64,000 nucleotides of DNA from Strigamia acuminata (taxonomy: Eukaryota > Arthropoda > Chilopoda > Geophilomorpha > Linotaeniidae). The notes below the pieces were generated by a model that worked only from the letters and a program-made list of their open reading frames with translations, had not been told where the DNA came from and searched no databases. The translations under genes were made by a program, and so were the position numbers. This document shows, one piece after another, positions 19,694 through 29,974 of this stretch (positions within the stretch are counted from its first letter, which is position 1; each line of letters begins with the position of its first letter). The stretch lies in NCBI GenBank assembly GCA_949358305.1, contig OX442314.1:5955087-6019086 (forward strand), read 5' to 3'.

Positions 19694-20326
19694 CACTAGA
19701 ACGGCCAGACCGGTCATTTTGACCGGAACAGCTGTTTAAAACAACAGCATCGTAAACCCAATGGGTTTACGATGCTGTTAATTTGTGACTTTAGATGATT
19801 TATGATGCTTTATATCATAAATCATCGAAAATTGCATTTTTCCTAAGAAATAATGAAAAAAAAGTCAATTGACCTAGAACGGCCAAAACCGGTCGAAATG
19901 ACCGGTTGAAATTACCTGAACAATACGTGCACCAAACTGCACTAAACGTGCACCAAACGTGCACAATATGTGCACAATAAATGCATACGACGTTTTGGCA
20001 TCAAACTGATTAAAGTAACACGCGAAACATGCGAAGAAAATAGCAAAACAAAAATTGATGGTTTTTATAAAATCTGATAAAATTAAAAACGGAAATTTAA
20101 TTTTATCAGGTTTTATAATAACCATCAATTTTTGTTTTGGTATTTTCTTCGCATATTTCGCGTGTTATTGAATCGATTTGATGCCAAAACGTTGTATGCA
20201 CGTATTGTGCACGTATTGTGAAAGTATTTTGCACATTTGGTGCACGTACTGTTCACGTTATTGCAACCGGTCATTTTAACCGGTTTCGGCCGTTCTAGGT
20301 AGGCCGAAATTCCGGCCGTTCTAGTG
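19694..20326. mobile_element. piggyBac-like non-autonomous foldback element (633 bp)
   Basis: The termini CACTAGAACGGCC and GGCCGTTCTAGTG are flanked by TTAA (19690-19693 and 20327-20330), the piggyBac-type target. Almost the whole body is one imperfect inverted repeat: the arm at about 19920-20075 with GTGCAC words is mirrored at about 20095-20250 around a short A/T-rich centre. No transposase. Confidence 0.8.
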
Positions 20327-20330
20327 TTAA

Positions 20331-20712
20331 AGGGAATGTTACGTTGTGTAGAATCAAGTAACAAAATCTGAGATAAATTCAGTTTATTTCGTTCAAAAAT
20401 AATAGTGAAAAATCTGTTACAAATATTTTCAAGAAAAATAATTTTATCCGAAAAAAGTGATTTACATGTCCTCGTGCCGACCGAGTAGTAAACTGCTTAA
20501 ATTGTGACATCGATACTATTATTGTGTCACGTGTTATTCGAAATTCCAAGCAAGTGAATTACGAATTTTTGGTGCAATAGGAATAGAAGTTTGATAGTGA
20601 AGTTCTCCAGATTTGTCTTTTCATTTTGAAAAGTTGAATTGAGGAAATGCTGCAACAGATGAAGGTATTTACGAAAATTGCGATCTGAATATTCTTTCAT
20701 TCAAAAGATAAA
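20331..20712 (+). other. E0 leader segment before E2
   Basis: AT-rich, no gene seen; it ends at the E2 target duplication AATT (20713-20716). Confidence 0.4.
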
Positions 20713-20716
20713 AATT

Positions 20717-22459
20717 TGTGACGATTCTACTTTTGGGCTAATTTATTAGTCCTTTTAAGATAGATAATTCGGTTTATACAAGACGTTGCTAAGTTTAGCA
20801 ACAACCTAACCGAGATAAGCTACGGAAGCCCTTACAAACATGAATATGTGATCAAGTGGAAATAACTTACAGTTTTGGTGTGACATAACATATTTATTAC
20901 TAAATATTAACAACAAAATATGGGTTCTTGACGCGTGTAAACGGGCGGCATCAACTGGTTGAGGATCCGGGCGAAGCCAGAGGGATACGGCTGACTTGCG
21001 GCATCGTCACAAATATCGCTACGGAGACGTATTTGGTCCGCAGCTCGAGTATCTAAAAATGCGAAGAGTCCTTCGCATAAGTAGGATTATTCAGCAGAAT
21101 ATTCCATATTCCAAATGAATAAAAGTAAAGTAATTAGTGGAATACAACAAATGAATTGTTGTATAAATATTAATTGGGCGGGGACCGTCACGACAATTGA
21201 GAGAACGTCGCGGGAGTTGTTGAGACTCCATCCGCCAGCATGCCTTACGACGACAAGATCTCGTGATCAGGCGCCGAGTATTTAATTGTGTGCTTTAACT
21301 CGCTATCGGTGGTACCAACCACCAGGTAAACATTTCTATGGACTTACCGGGTTTAGAAGATATTGCCAATACAGGATTACCAATGCCCGAGTAATTTATT
21401 TAACACAGTGTTGTTCAACTCCTGTTCACGGGTTACTAACCCGGAGGGTACGATGGGGCGGGGACCGTCACGACGGTCGAGAGAACCATCGCGGGAGGAT
21501 TTGACTCCTCCATCCGCCAGCATGCCTTACGATGGCGGGATCCAACGATCGAGCACCGGGTAAAATATTAATTGGCCACTGCCATTGGATTACCATTATC
21601 CAGGTAGTTGTTTTATCGCAACATCTTTAGATATTACTCACGGGCTACCAACCCGGCGTGTTACCTGTATATTAGGCTTTTACCGACTTTTAACGTGCGG
21701 AAGGACCAATCGAGAAAAGACGGGAACCTGCGAGGGCTGTTTACAACAACCACCCTGCAGCGGACTGAGGCCAGTTAGCTGAGGGACCTACTTTCATTTA
21801 GCAAGGTCGTACTGTATACGACCGTTATATTAAGCCACCGTACGAAGTCCTACTGTCCCGTAGAACAGCTGGCTAACGTTACGGGGCCATTTCATGCGAA
21901 TGCATGTCTATTACCGGAGTTAGCTTTCCCGAAATAGCCCTACAACAGCAATAACAAAATAGTAATGAATACTAACTGTGGAGAGCTGAGGTGGCCTGAT
22001 GTGTCGATAGAGAATAATGAAATCAAACGATAACAATTCAACTACAGACAATATACAAGTTCAGTTATCAAGCCAAGGGGGAAGTGAGAAACTGGAGCTT
22101 ATATAGTTCTGTAGAACTACTAGATTGGCGACAGCCAATCAGCGTACGAATCGGCGGATTCGTGGGTCACTAGTCCGGACCTAATATATGACTATGTCCA
22201 GATGGGCCCAGTTGGGGTCCGGAAGGGTCCGATTGGTTCCCTTCGACTGGTAAGTAAAGTGGATATTGATTCGATAGAATCAACATCATCAAGTAATTAA
22301 TACTTAATTCATATTGAATAAAATAGTTATATTTTATTCACCGTGTCCAAGTAATAATTTATTACGCTTTTTAGTTTTAACCGAGTTTGAAATACGCGCG
22401 TTGGTTAAACAGCGCCATCTATGGTGAACATTGATAACTATCGATTTGTAATCATCACA
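20717..22459 (-). repeat. E2 3' LTR (1743 bp)
   Basis: Same length and ends as 33356-35098. It includes two related units of about 100 bp (around 21172-21277 and 21451-21560, spacing 280 bp) where E1 has one. TATA (minus strand) at 22099-22105. Confidence 0.95.
22410..22425 (-). promoter_or_regulatory. CTCF-like motif in E2 3' LTR
   Basis: The reverse complement reads ACCATAGATGGCGCTG, identical to the E1 5' LTR motif, near the start of U3. Confidence 0.45.
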
Positions 22460-22469
22460 CATCCCCCGG
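22460..22469 (-). other. E2 polypurine tract
   Basis: The minus strand reads CCGGGGGATG immediately before the 3' LTR, as in E1. Confidence 0.7.
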
Positions 22470-22470
22470 T

Positions 22471-23196
22471 GACAAGCATAGAGTTTACTAACTCTCGATT
22501 GTCATTCTTAATGGATAAGAATGTTCACCTAATTCTATCGAATTAATCCACTTGGTAAGTATTTTATTAAACTTAATCATGTTATTTCTTTCAGAAACTT
22601 CATCACCCGATTAGACTAATCGGCTTCCCTGTACTGCGCAACTCCCGGTTGCTAAGCGACGGAAATGAACTCGTCCGAACATGGATACATGTTCGAGAAA
22701 ACTAATTTCGATAGAAATTTTATTTCTCCGTCAAATAAACTTATTCATAGTTTATTAATCAACAAGATAGTCAATAAAAATAAATTTATGCAAAACTTTA
22801 TTTATCGAAAATCTAAACTACTAATTCTTTATTACGAATGTCATAAAAAAAATTAACGAATTTCAACTTGAAATTCTTAATCGCTTCGATCAAAGCAAAA
22901 TAAACACAAAGTTTCCACAAATAATTATGAAATTGCAAATAAACATATATTAATATGATTAGTTCAAAATAACAACCAAATTGAATTCGGAAAACAAAAC
23001 AAATTAAATTGAATTCAATTTTAAATCAAACTATATTCTTATGAATATTTAAATAATTAGTTCAAGATCTTGAAACCAAACAAACACAACACTCATGAGA
23101 ATATTTCTTAATTGCAAAAACACAACAAAACACTTGGATTATTTTTAGTCAAAAATATCCACTCGGAAAATAACGAATGTTAGTTTTTTTTTCCTT
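22471..23196 (-). other. E2 3' noncoding region
   Basis: AT-rich counterpart of E1 15968-16700. The 63-codon frame inside it is not supported as a gene. Confidence 0.5.
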
Positions 23197-24714
23197 TTAA
23201 TCCTTCTTTTCGACGTCAGTCGAAACTTTCTCATCCTTTTTCTCGACTTCAGCAGAAGTCAGAAAATCAGACTCTTCAGTCGCCTCTGTCGAGACGGCGG
23301 AAAACACAGCTTCTTCCGGCGCTTCGATTTCATCCGGACTCGGAGGCGGAAACGGCATGTCGTCGAGAAGCTCAGCCACGAAATCAACGACTGAAAGCAG
23401 CTCTTCAGCGTCCTCGAACTGTGCGTCGTCCGAAGTCTCAGACTTAGACGCTAGAGGGGCGCTAGACACGTCGGTTACGGCCGCTGGAGGATCCTCCACG
23501 GGTTTAGACGACGTTTCAACAGCCTGTTGAAGCTTACGAGCTCGCCCTCGTGCCAAGATGTTGGTGCGTTGAACTTTGGCAATTTCTCTCGCTCGGTCGA
23601 GCGTCAGACAGCCTCGTCCTCACGACATCGTTCTCGGTCGAACGATTTCCTCTACGACCTCGCTTCCGGCGCTCTCGACGGCCTGGACAGTTTCAGTTGA
23701 AACTTCGGAGTCTTCAGACGGCGGCGGCGACTGTCGAAGGAGTTCGACTCTTACGCCGGCGTTGGCTTCAGCGCGGGCCCAGGTGAGGAAGCGCGGGTCG
23801 ATGTAAACCGCTTCGCCGCGACTATTCAGGAAAAGTCGGCACTTTGGGCAGTGAGCCCAACATCGCTTCTCGTTAGGCTTAATGCCTTTCACCACGTGGG
23901 GCTGAACCTCCTTGTGCCACGGCTCCGAACGCGGTCGCGTTTTCCTTCCTCGACAGTTGGGACATCTCATTAATGAGGAACCTGCGGATGCACCGCAGCA
24001 CCACCCACAACCGACGCAAAAGGGGCAGATCGTCTCAGTTGCCTGGTCCGTTACGATGTTATCGTGCGGAATTCCTGCAGCCATGTCACGTTCGCATTGT
24101 TCTTTGCGCAGGCGGGCCTTCTCGTCCTTCTTTCTGGCCTTGTTGGCCGCTCGGTACTCGCGGTTGCGAGAAACAGGCTCCGAATAACGCAAAGCGCCCG
24201 GCGGCGGCTCATTCCATCCGTATTCTGATGCAGAAGACTCAGCACCAGCAGGAAGATGCGTAACAGACGCTGATTGTCCCGTCACAGTCGGTGCCGCCGC
24301 ATTCGACGTGTTGGCGACGGTGGGCGCCACGCTTGCAGTTGGCGGCCGAAATTCGAGTGAATGCGGGGCCAACGGGACGTTGATAACGTTCGCGGGCGGA
24401 TATGCCACCTGGGCCAGCGGGGCCATTTGCGCCGACTCATAAATAGTTGGTTGCGCAGAAGTGGACGGGGCCTGCATCATCGCATTTAAGTCGAGCGAAA
24501 GTCCGTCCGGATGGACGCTCAGCCAATTAAGCGTTGCGAGTTGCAACGGCGTCAGGGCGTACATCGAGGCGGGCGCCGTCGGTATCGGTTGGGCCCTCAT
24601 ATAAGCGCGCTCGGCCGAACGACGTTGCTCGTCACTAGACGAGGTGGACGAGCTGGAGCTTTCGTGACGATGACGTCGATGACTCCGTTTCGAACGGTGT
24701 TTACCACTTCCCAT
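23197..24714 (-). pseudogene. E2 ORF3, cysteine-cluster protein with one premature stop
   Basis: Homologous to E1 ORF3 along its whole length, with both cysteine clusters kept. A single in-frame TGA at 23620-23622 replaces a CGT codon of E1 (two base changes, possibly through CGA). The frame then continues without shift to 23197, so this is a nonsense allele or a read-through site, not a frameshift. The acidic C-terminal tail differs slightly from E1. The same CTGCAG acceptor-like sequence precedes the ATG at 24714. GC-rich like the E1 copy. Confidence 0.85.
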
Positions 24715-24720
24715 CTGCAG

Positions 24721-25768
24721 ACGCAAATAAATTATTTTATTAAAAATAATTCCACTCTAAATAGTCATTCCTTGAGTCCAAGGAATTTAAACGTATTGTT
24801 CGCAACGAAAAATACACAACTCGAGTTATTTATAACCCTCAACATGTGACACTAATGAGTCACATTCCCCTTGTGTTTATGACACGAGAATGGACTCGCC
24901 GGCAAAGATTTTCATCGAAAATCGCAACTTGTTGATTTTTCAAAAGAAAAATTCTTTTAGTTTCTTTAAACTATTCAATCCAACTTTTCGAATATCAAAG
25001 ATAACTTTCGTATTAATTAATTAACACTTAGTCTAATAAATATCTCAAATCGAAAATTCACCGCTAAATAATTTATGCAAGCCTCGACCGCGACTTGATT
25101 TAAATAATTAGTGCCTACATACTTAAAACTTAATAATTCATTATTAATTTTAACCCAACTATTCGACTGAATAGCTAAACTTCCAGAGTGATTTAATGCC
25201 GATTCACGCTTATAACAGCACGTGAATTTATAACCTTTATCGGGACGCCGATATTTTACCAATTGTTGCAAACAATTCTTTTAAATTCTTTGGTCAAAGA
25301 ATATTATTGAAAACTACTTACGGTTGAAGCTAGTTTTCCTGTTTGAGTCGACTAAATGAATTAGTGTTGAAATTCTCAAGTCGAAAGAATGAAGACGGGT
25401 CGAAGGAACGAAGTCACTAGTATCCGTGTGTATTACGAAGTGTTTGTGTGCAATGAACCCTGGGAATTTTATTCCCTATTAATTGTCGGGTTCGAGGTTT
25501 AATCACACCTCGTAAGTCTCGTACCTTCGTAATTACGCGAGATTATCACTTTTCAAAGTAATTCTCTGTATTTTGGTTAAAATACATGTAAATACGACCA
25601 AAAAATTAAAATATTCTACCGAATATTTAATTCATCGCAACAAATTCATATTTTAATATAAATTTCGATAAATATCGTAATATCTTGTCCCCCGGTGTTG
25701 AGATTATAAATCACTACACCTGTCAGACATGTAAATAATTACAGTCTTCAAGTTTTGAATAAAACTTA
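24721..25768 (-). other. E2 spacer between pol and ORF3
   Basis: Noncoding counterpart of E1 13397-14446. It keeps the internal polypurine-like CACCGGGGGAC (minus strand, about 25686-25696). Confidence 0.5.
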
Positions 25769-28700
25769 TCAATTCCAACAAAACTTTGAGGCTTTTCCTC
25801 GTTGTTGGTATGGTTTTTTAAATACTGCAGTGATGTTTCGCACGAAATTTTCATCTGCATATTTAGGATTTGGTTTTCGTTCTCGTCGTGGACGAGTGCT
25901 AGTTCGTGGAACTATCGGTTGGGGTTTGCGGGGTTTTCGAGGTGGTTTCTTTGGAGTTTCACCTCTTTTCAATGCCGCTTTCTTTTCTATAGCAGTTAAT
26001 CGTTGTCTATGTCTATGTTTAGACTTAATGGGCGCAGATTTGTCAATTTGCACCGAAGTTGAGTCGGATAATTCCATTGGAATTTCTGAAGAAGTTTCAG
26101 GAATTAATTCCATTTCTTCAGCATCCGGAAGTTGGTTACTTTCATCCATCCATTTAGGATTTTCTTGAGGCGAGTAAGAGGCGGACTTTTGTCCTACTTT
26201 CCAAGTCTCAATCGGGTACGACGGAGTATAGGGATACAACGCTTTAATATTTACTGATTTTTCAATCGAACCATCAGCTAATTTGCGTAATTTATACGCT
26301 CCGCCTGGAAGTACTTTAGTAATTTCCCACGGTCCATCTCTCTTCTCGGCAAATCCAGCGGAGATATTTTTATCTGCGCACGAGAGAATGTGAGTCTGTT
26401 TCCAAACTAAATCTCCAACTTCGAACTCCGTAATTACGAACTTTTGTTCGTGTATTTTCCTATGTCGTTCAAAATTCAATTGAATTCTGCGATGCATCTC
26501 TTGATGCGATCTGCGCAATACATCCAATAGTACTCTGACATATTTTTCTGGATTTTCTTTGTCAAATGGATTGGCATGTTTGATAATCCTTGGGTCGAAA
26601 GGTAATGTTACGATTCGTCCCGTGTTCAGTAGCATCGGGCTTGAGCCTGTTGCCGCTGAGACATTATTTCTCATCGCGAACGCGAATTCATCTAAATATC
26701 GTGGCCATTGCGTGTGCACGTCTGTGTACAGGGCCAGCATCGTCTTTATATCTCTATTGGCTCGCTCTGTCGGGTTCGCCTGGGCATGATACGTGCTCGT
26801 ATGAGACGGGCGAATGTTGTACATATCGCAATACTCATTGTAAATATCGGAAACAAATTGTTTTCCGTTATCACTCACAATCTTTTTGGGGTGTCCCCAT
26901 CTGTTTGTAACAGATCTTAATTCTTGAACGCAGTTAGCGCTCGTGGCTTTTGTCAAAGCCTTAATTTCAACGAACTTGGTACAATTGTCAATAATGACAA
27001 AAATATACTGGTTTTGGGACCTTCCCGCGGGTTTTGGGCCCATCAAGTCCATGTTAATACATTCCCAAGGATTGGTCATGTTGTGGGGTGTGTAAGGAGC
27101 TGCGTGCCTTTTCTGTTGAATAGGTTTGTACTGAGCACAGTGCGTGCAGCTTTTGACGTAGTTCCTGACACTTCTACTCATACCAGGCCAGAAATATATT
27201 AAACGCGTTTTCTCAAGCGTCTTACTCATCCCAGCGTGACCGCTTAGGGGGTGGCCATGACAAGCGAAGAGTACTCGTTTTACGAGTGAACTGGGTACAA
27301 CGGCTTTAAAGCCGTTTCCCGAATCGTTTAATTCCTCTTCGAATGAAGGGTTAAAATAGATGATCATTTGATCACCATCAACTTCTTTTTTGTCTAAACA
27401 ATAGTTTTTGACTTTGTTTTTCCATTCTTTTATTTCAGATTGTGGTATCCCAACAACCTTGTCATTTAATAAATATTCCCGAATGCGTTTGCATTCAGTA
27501 TCTAGTAACTGAGCATCTATTATTTCTCTCCTTGTAGGAGGGACTTCTTTAAGTACTTCAGTCAATGCACTGTACAAGGTTTCTTGTACTTCCTCCCCCT
27601 CCTTTTCTTCAGAACATTCTTTAGAATTTTCTGAAAAATAGGAACGCACACTAGCCAAATATTCTCGTTTTTCTGGGGCACGATTTAATGAAACAGAAGG
27701 ATTTCCGTCCCATTCAGGCCAGTATTGTTTAATTTCAACGGGTTCCACATGATCACGAAGAGGAATGTCTTCCTCTGTTAGTGGGGCTCTAGAAAGTGCG
27801 TCTGCAACTTGGTTAGCAGCACCTTTTCGAAAAACAATTTTAAAATTTCCACATTGGATTCTTAAGGCCCAACGGCCAAATTTCCCAGATGGTTCAGGCG
27901 TTCGCATCAACCATTTCAGTGCTTCTGCATCTGACTCTAAAGTGAATGTACCATATTCGAGATATGGTTTAAATCGATCAATAGCCCACACAACTGCGAG
28001 ACATTCGAGTTCCGGCGTTGTATAACGCTTCTCCGCTCCACGTAACACTCTGCTTGCATAAGCTACAGGTCTGGGTACAGAAATGTTTTTCTGCTTCTTT
28101 TCATCGAATATATCGACATCTTGGCAAAGGACAGCTCCTAAGCCTTCATGTGAAGCGTCAGTCATGACAACAAATGGCAAAGTCATATCTGGTTTGTGTA
28201 GACAATTGTCACCACAAAGTAGCTCTTTAATTTTATTAAAAGCTTCTGTCTGCTCATCTCCCCATTCAAATGGAGTTTTCTCATTCATCATACGTGTGTA
28301 TGGTGCGGCAATAGTTCCGTGATTTGGAACAAACTTCCTGAAGAAGTTAGTCATGCCGTGAAAGCGCTGAATGTCTTTAGCACACGTGGGGGTGGGAAAT
28401 TTCATGATCGCCGATATTTTATCGGGATCACCGAAGAGACCTTCGGGTTTAATCCAGTGGCCCAAGAATTTTAATTCTGTACGCCCAAAACGAGATTTCG
28501 CTTTATTTATTGTCATGTTGGCTTGGTTAAGCCTTTCCAAAACATCTCGAACATGTTTGAGATGATCATCCCAATTATCTGAATACACAATTACGTCATC
28601 CAAATAAACTAACGCGTAGTCTTGTAAAGCTGAACCTAAAATGCCTTCCATCAGACGTTGGAAAGTACAAGGCGCATTGCAAAGGCCGAATGGCATTCGC

Positions 28701-29929
28701 ACACATTGATAAGGGCCGTTTGGCGTATAAAACGCCGTTTTTGGACGATCTTCCTCACACATTTCGACTTGGTAGTAACCTTTAACAAGGTCAATAGACG
28801 TAAAATACTTTGCCGGACCAGTATTATGCAACAAAAGGTCAATACTTGGCATTTGTATTACTTCGACTTCAGTGATGGCATTTAGCCACCGGTAGTCAAT
28901 GCACATCCTATACGAGCCGTCAGGCTTCGCAACAATGACGGGATGACTTATGAAGGGCCCTTTGGCCTTTTCAATGAGTCCATCCTGTTCCAATTCTGCA
29001 GCTAGTTTGGTCATAATGGCTCTCTTGGCCGGGTTATACATTCTATACTGCATTTTGGGCAATGAATGCCCTTCTTTGAACTTAATACGATGTTGGGTCA
29101 CGTTAGTGCACCCAACTTGATCACGAAATACATTCGGTATCGAGTTAACCACTTCGCGAAGTGCTAGTCTTTGTTCCGGAGTGCAGTCGCTCTCCTCAAC
29201 TAATTTTTCATCCCAAGTCAACACAGGAGTGTCTGTTAACTCAATTGAGTTGAGAGTGGACGACAGTCCTAAATAATCGAAAGTAATTCGATTCAACGGG
29301 GCGAGGGCCAAATTGGCTTCTTCCGATTCATAAGGAGCGGACCAATTAGGTTTATCTGCACAAGAGAACTCTTGTAAATGTGGATGCGGACTAATTTTCT
29401 GTCTGCGCATGAAATTGTGACCAAGTATCAAGCCACAAACTCGTTTTGCTAAAACGATGAAATTCATTGGTGTAAATTCATCAGCCCATTGCACGCACAA
29501 AGTTATTTGTCCGACAGGCTTGTGTGCTACGCCTACAGCGTTAACCAACATGTTTCTGGGGGCCTCTTGCAAAAATTCTGGCAAAGCCTGAGTTTCAGAC
29601 AAGAGTTGTTCCCCAATGTAACATTGAGATGCTCCTGTATCCATGAGCGCGTTGTAGGTGAGCCCACCAATTGTGATCTTCATTCGAGGATCATCTTTAT
29701 TATTACCTAAAGTAATATTGTGCAAATTATTGCCGCCTATGACTCTGTTGAGTCGGCGAAGTCTACAGAATTTCTTCGTGTAACACTTGTGGGGAAACAA
29801 TGTCAGATTTTTTAATTGTTCTGTCATTTCTTGCAGATTTTCCTCTACTCCGCCACTATGACTAGTGGCTACTTCAAGACAAGTTGTGTCTACATCCATA
29901 AATAAAGATTCCGACGTAGCATTAGCCAC
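25769..29929 (-). CDS. pol: E2 Pol polyprotein (1386+ aa)
   Basis: Same length and domain order as E1 Pol: DTGA protease, YLDD reverse transcriptase, RNase H TDASHEGLGAV, HHCC plus D-D-E integrase, GPWEITKV module and basic tail. Only scattered substitutions are seen (for example YQCVRMPFG for YQFVRMPFG in RT). All recognised catalytic residues are kept, so this copy could still supply enzymes in trans. It is read by -1 frameshift from gag; 29929 is a nominal start. Confidence 0.97.
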   Translation of the reverse strand: MANATSESLFMDVDTTCLEVATSHSGGVEENLQEMTEQLKNLTLFPHKCYTKKFCRLRRLNRVIGGNNLHNITLGNNKDDPRMKITIGGLTYNALMDTGASQCYIGEQLLSETQALPEFLQEAPRNMLVNAVGVAHKPVGQITLCVQWADEFTPMNFIVLAKRVCGLILGHNFMRRQKISPHPHLQEFSCADKPNWSAPYESEEANLALAPLNRITFDYLGLSSTLNSIELTDTPVLTWDEKLVEESDCTPEQRLALREVVNSIPNVFRDQVGCTNVTQHRIKFKEGHSLPKMQYRMYNPAKRAIMTKLAAELEQDGLIEKAKGPFISHPVIVAKPDGSYRMCIDYRWLNAITEVEVIQMPSIDLLLHNTGPAKYFTSIDLVKGYYQVEMCEEDRPKTAFYTPNGPYQCVRMPFGLCNAPCTFQRLMEGILGSALQDYALVYLDDVIVYSDNWDDHLKHVRDVLERLNQANMTINKAKSRFGRTELKFLGHWIKPEGLFGDPDKISAIMKFPTPTCAKDIQRFHGMTNFFRKFVPNHGTIAAPYTRMMNEKTPFEWGDEQTEAFNKIKELLCGDNCLHKPDMTLPFVVMTDASHEGLGAVLCQDVDIFDEKKQKNISVPRPVAYASRVLRGAEKRYTTPELECLAVVWAIDRFKPYLEYGTFTLESDAEALKWLMRTPEPSGKFGRWALRIQCGNFKIVFRKGAANQVADALSRAPLTEEDIPLRDHVEPVEIKQYWPEWDGNPSVSLNRAPEKREYLASVRSYFSENSKECSEEKEGEEVQETLYSALTEVLKEVPPTRREIIDAQLLDTECKRIREYLLNDKVVGIPQSEIKEWKNKVKNYCLDKKEVDGDQMIIYFNPSFEEELNDSGNGFKAVVPSSLVKRVLFACHGHPLSGHAGMSKTLEKTRLIYFWPGMSRSVRNYVKSCTHCAQYKPIQQKRHAAPYTPHNMTNPWECINMDLMGPKPAGRSQNQYIFVIIDNCTKFVEIKALTKATSANCVQELRSVTNRWGHPKKIVSDNGKQFVSDIYNEYCDMYNIRPSHTSTYHAQANPTERANRDIKTMLALYTDVHTQWPRYLDEFAFAMRNNVSAATGSSPMLLNTGRIVTLPFDPRIIKHANPFDKENPEKYVRVLLDVLRRSHQEMHRRIQLNFERHRKIHEQKFVITEFEVGDLVWKQTHILSCADKNISAGFAEKRDGPWEITKVLPGGAYKLRKLADGSIEKSVNIKALYPYTPSYPIETWKVGQKSASYSPQENPKWMDESNQLPDAEEMELIPETSSEIPMELSDSTSVQIDKSAPIKSKHRHRQRLTAIEKKAALKRGETPKKPPRKPRKPQPIVPRTSTRPRRERKPNPKYADENFVRNITAVFKKPYQQRGKASKFCWN

Positions 29930-29933
29930 TTCT

Positions 29934-29974
29934 GGGGGATGGAATAAACCTTCTTCCCCCGGATCTAGTTTTTT
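29934..29974 (-). promoter_or_regulatory. -1 ribosomal frameshift signal of E2
   Basis: On the minus strand, A AAA AAC (29974-29968) precedes the gag stop TAG (29967-29965), followed by the hairpin GGGGGA/TCCCCC (29960-29955 with 29939-29934). The loop differs by one base from E1 while stem and heptamer are kept. Confidence 0.8.
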
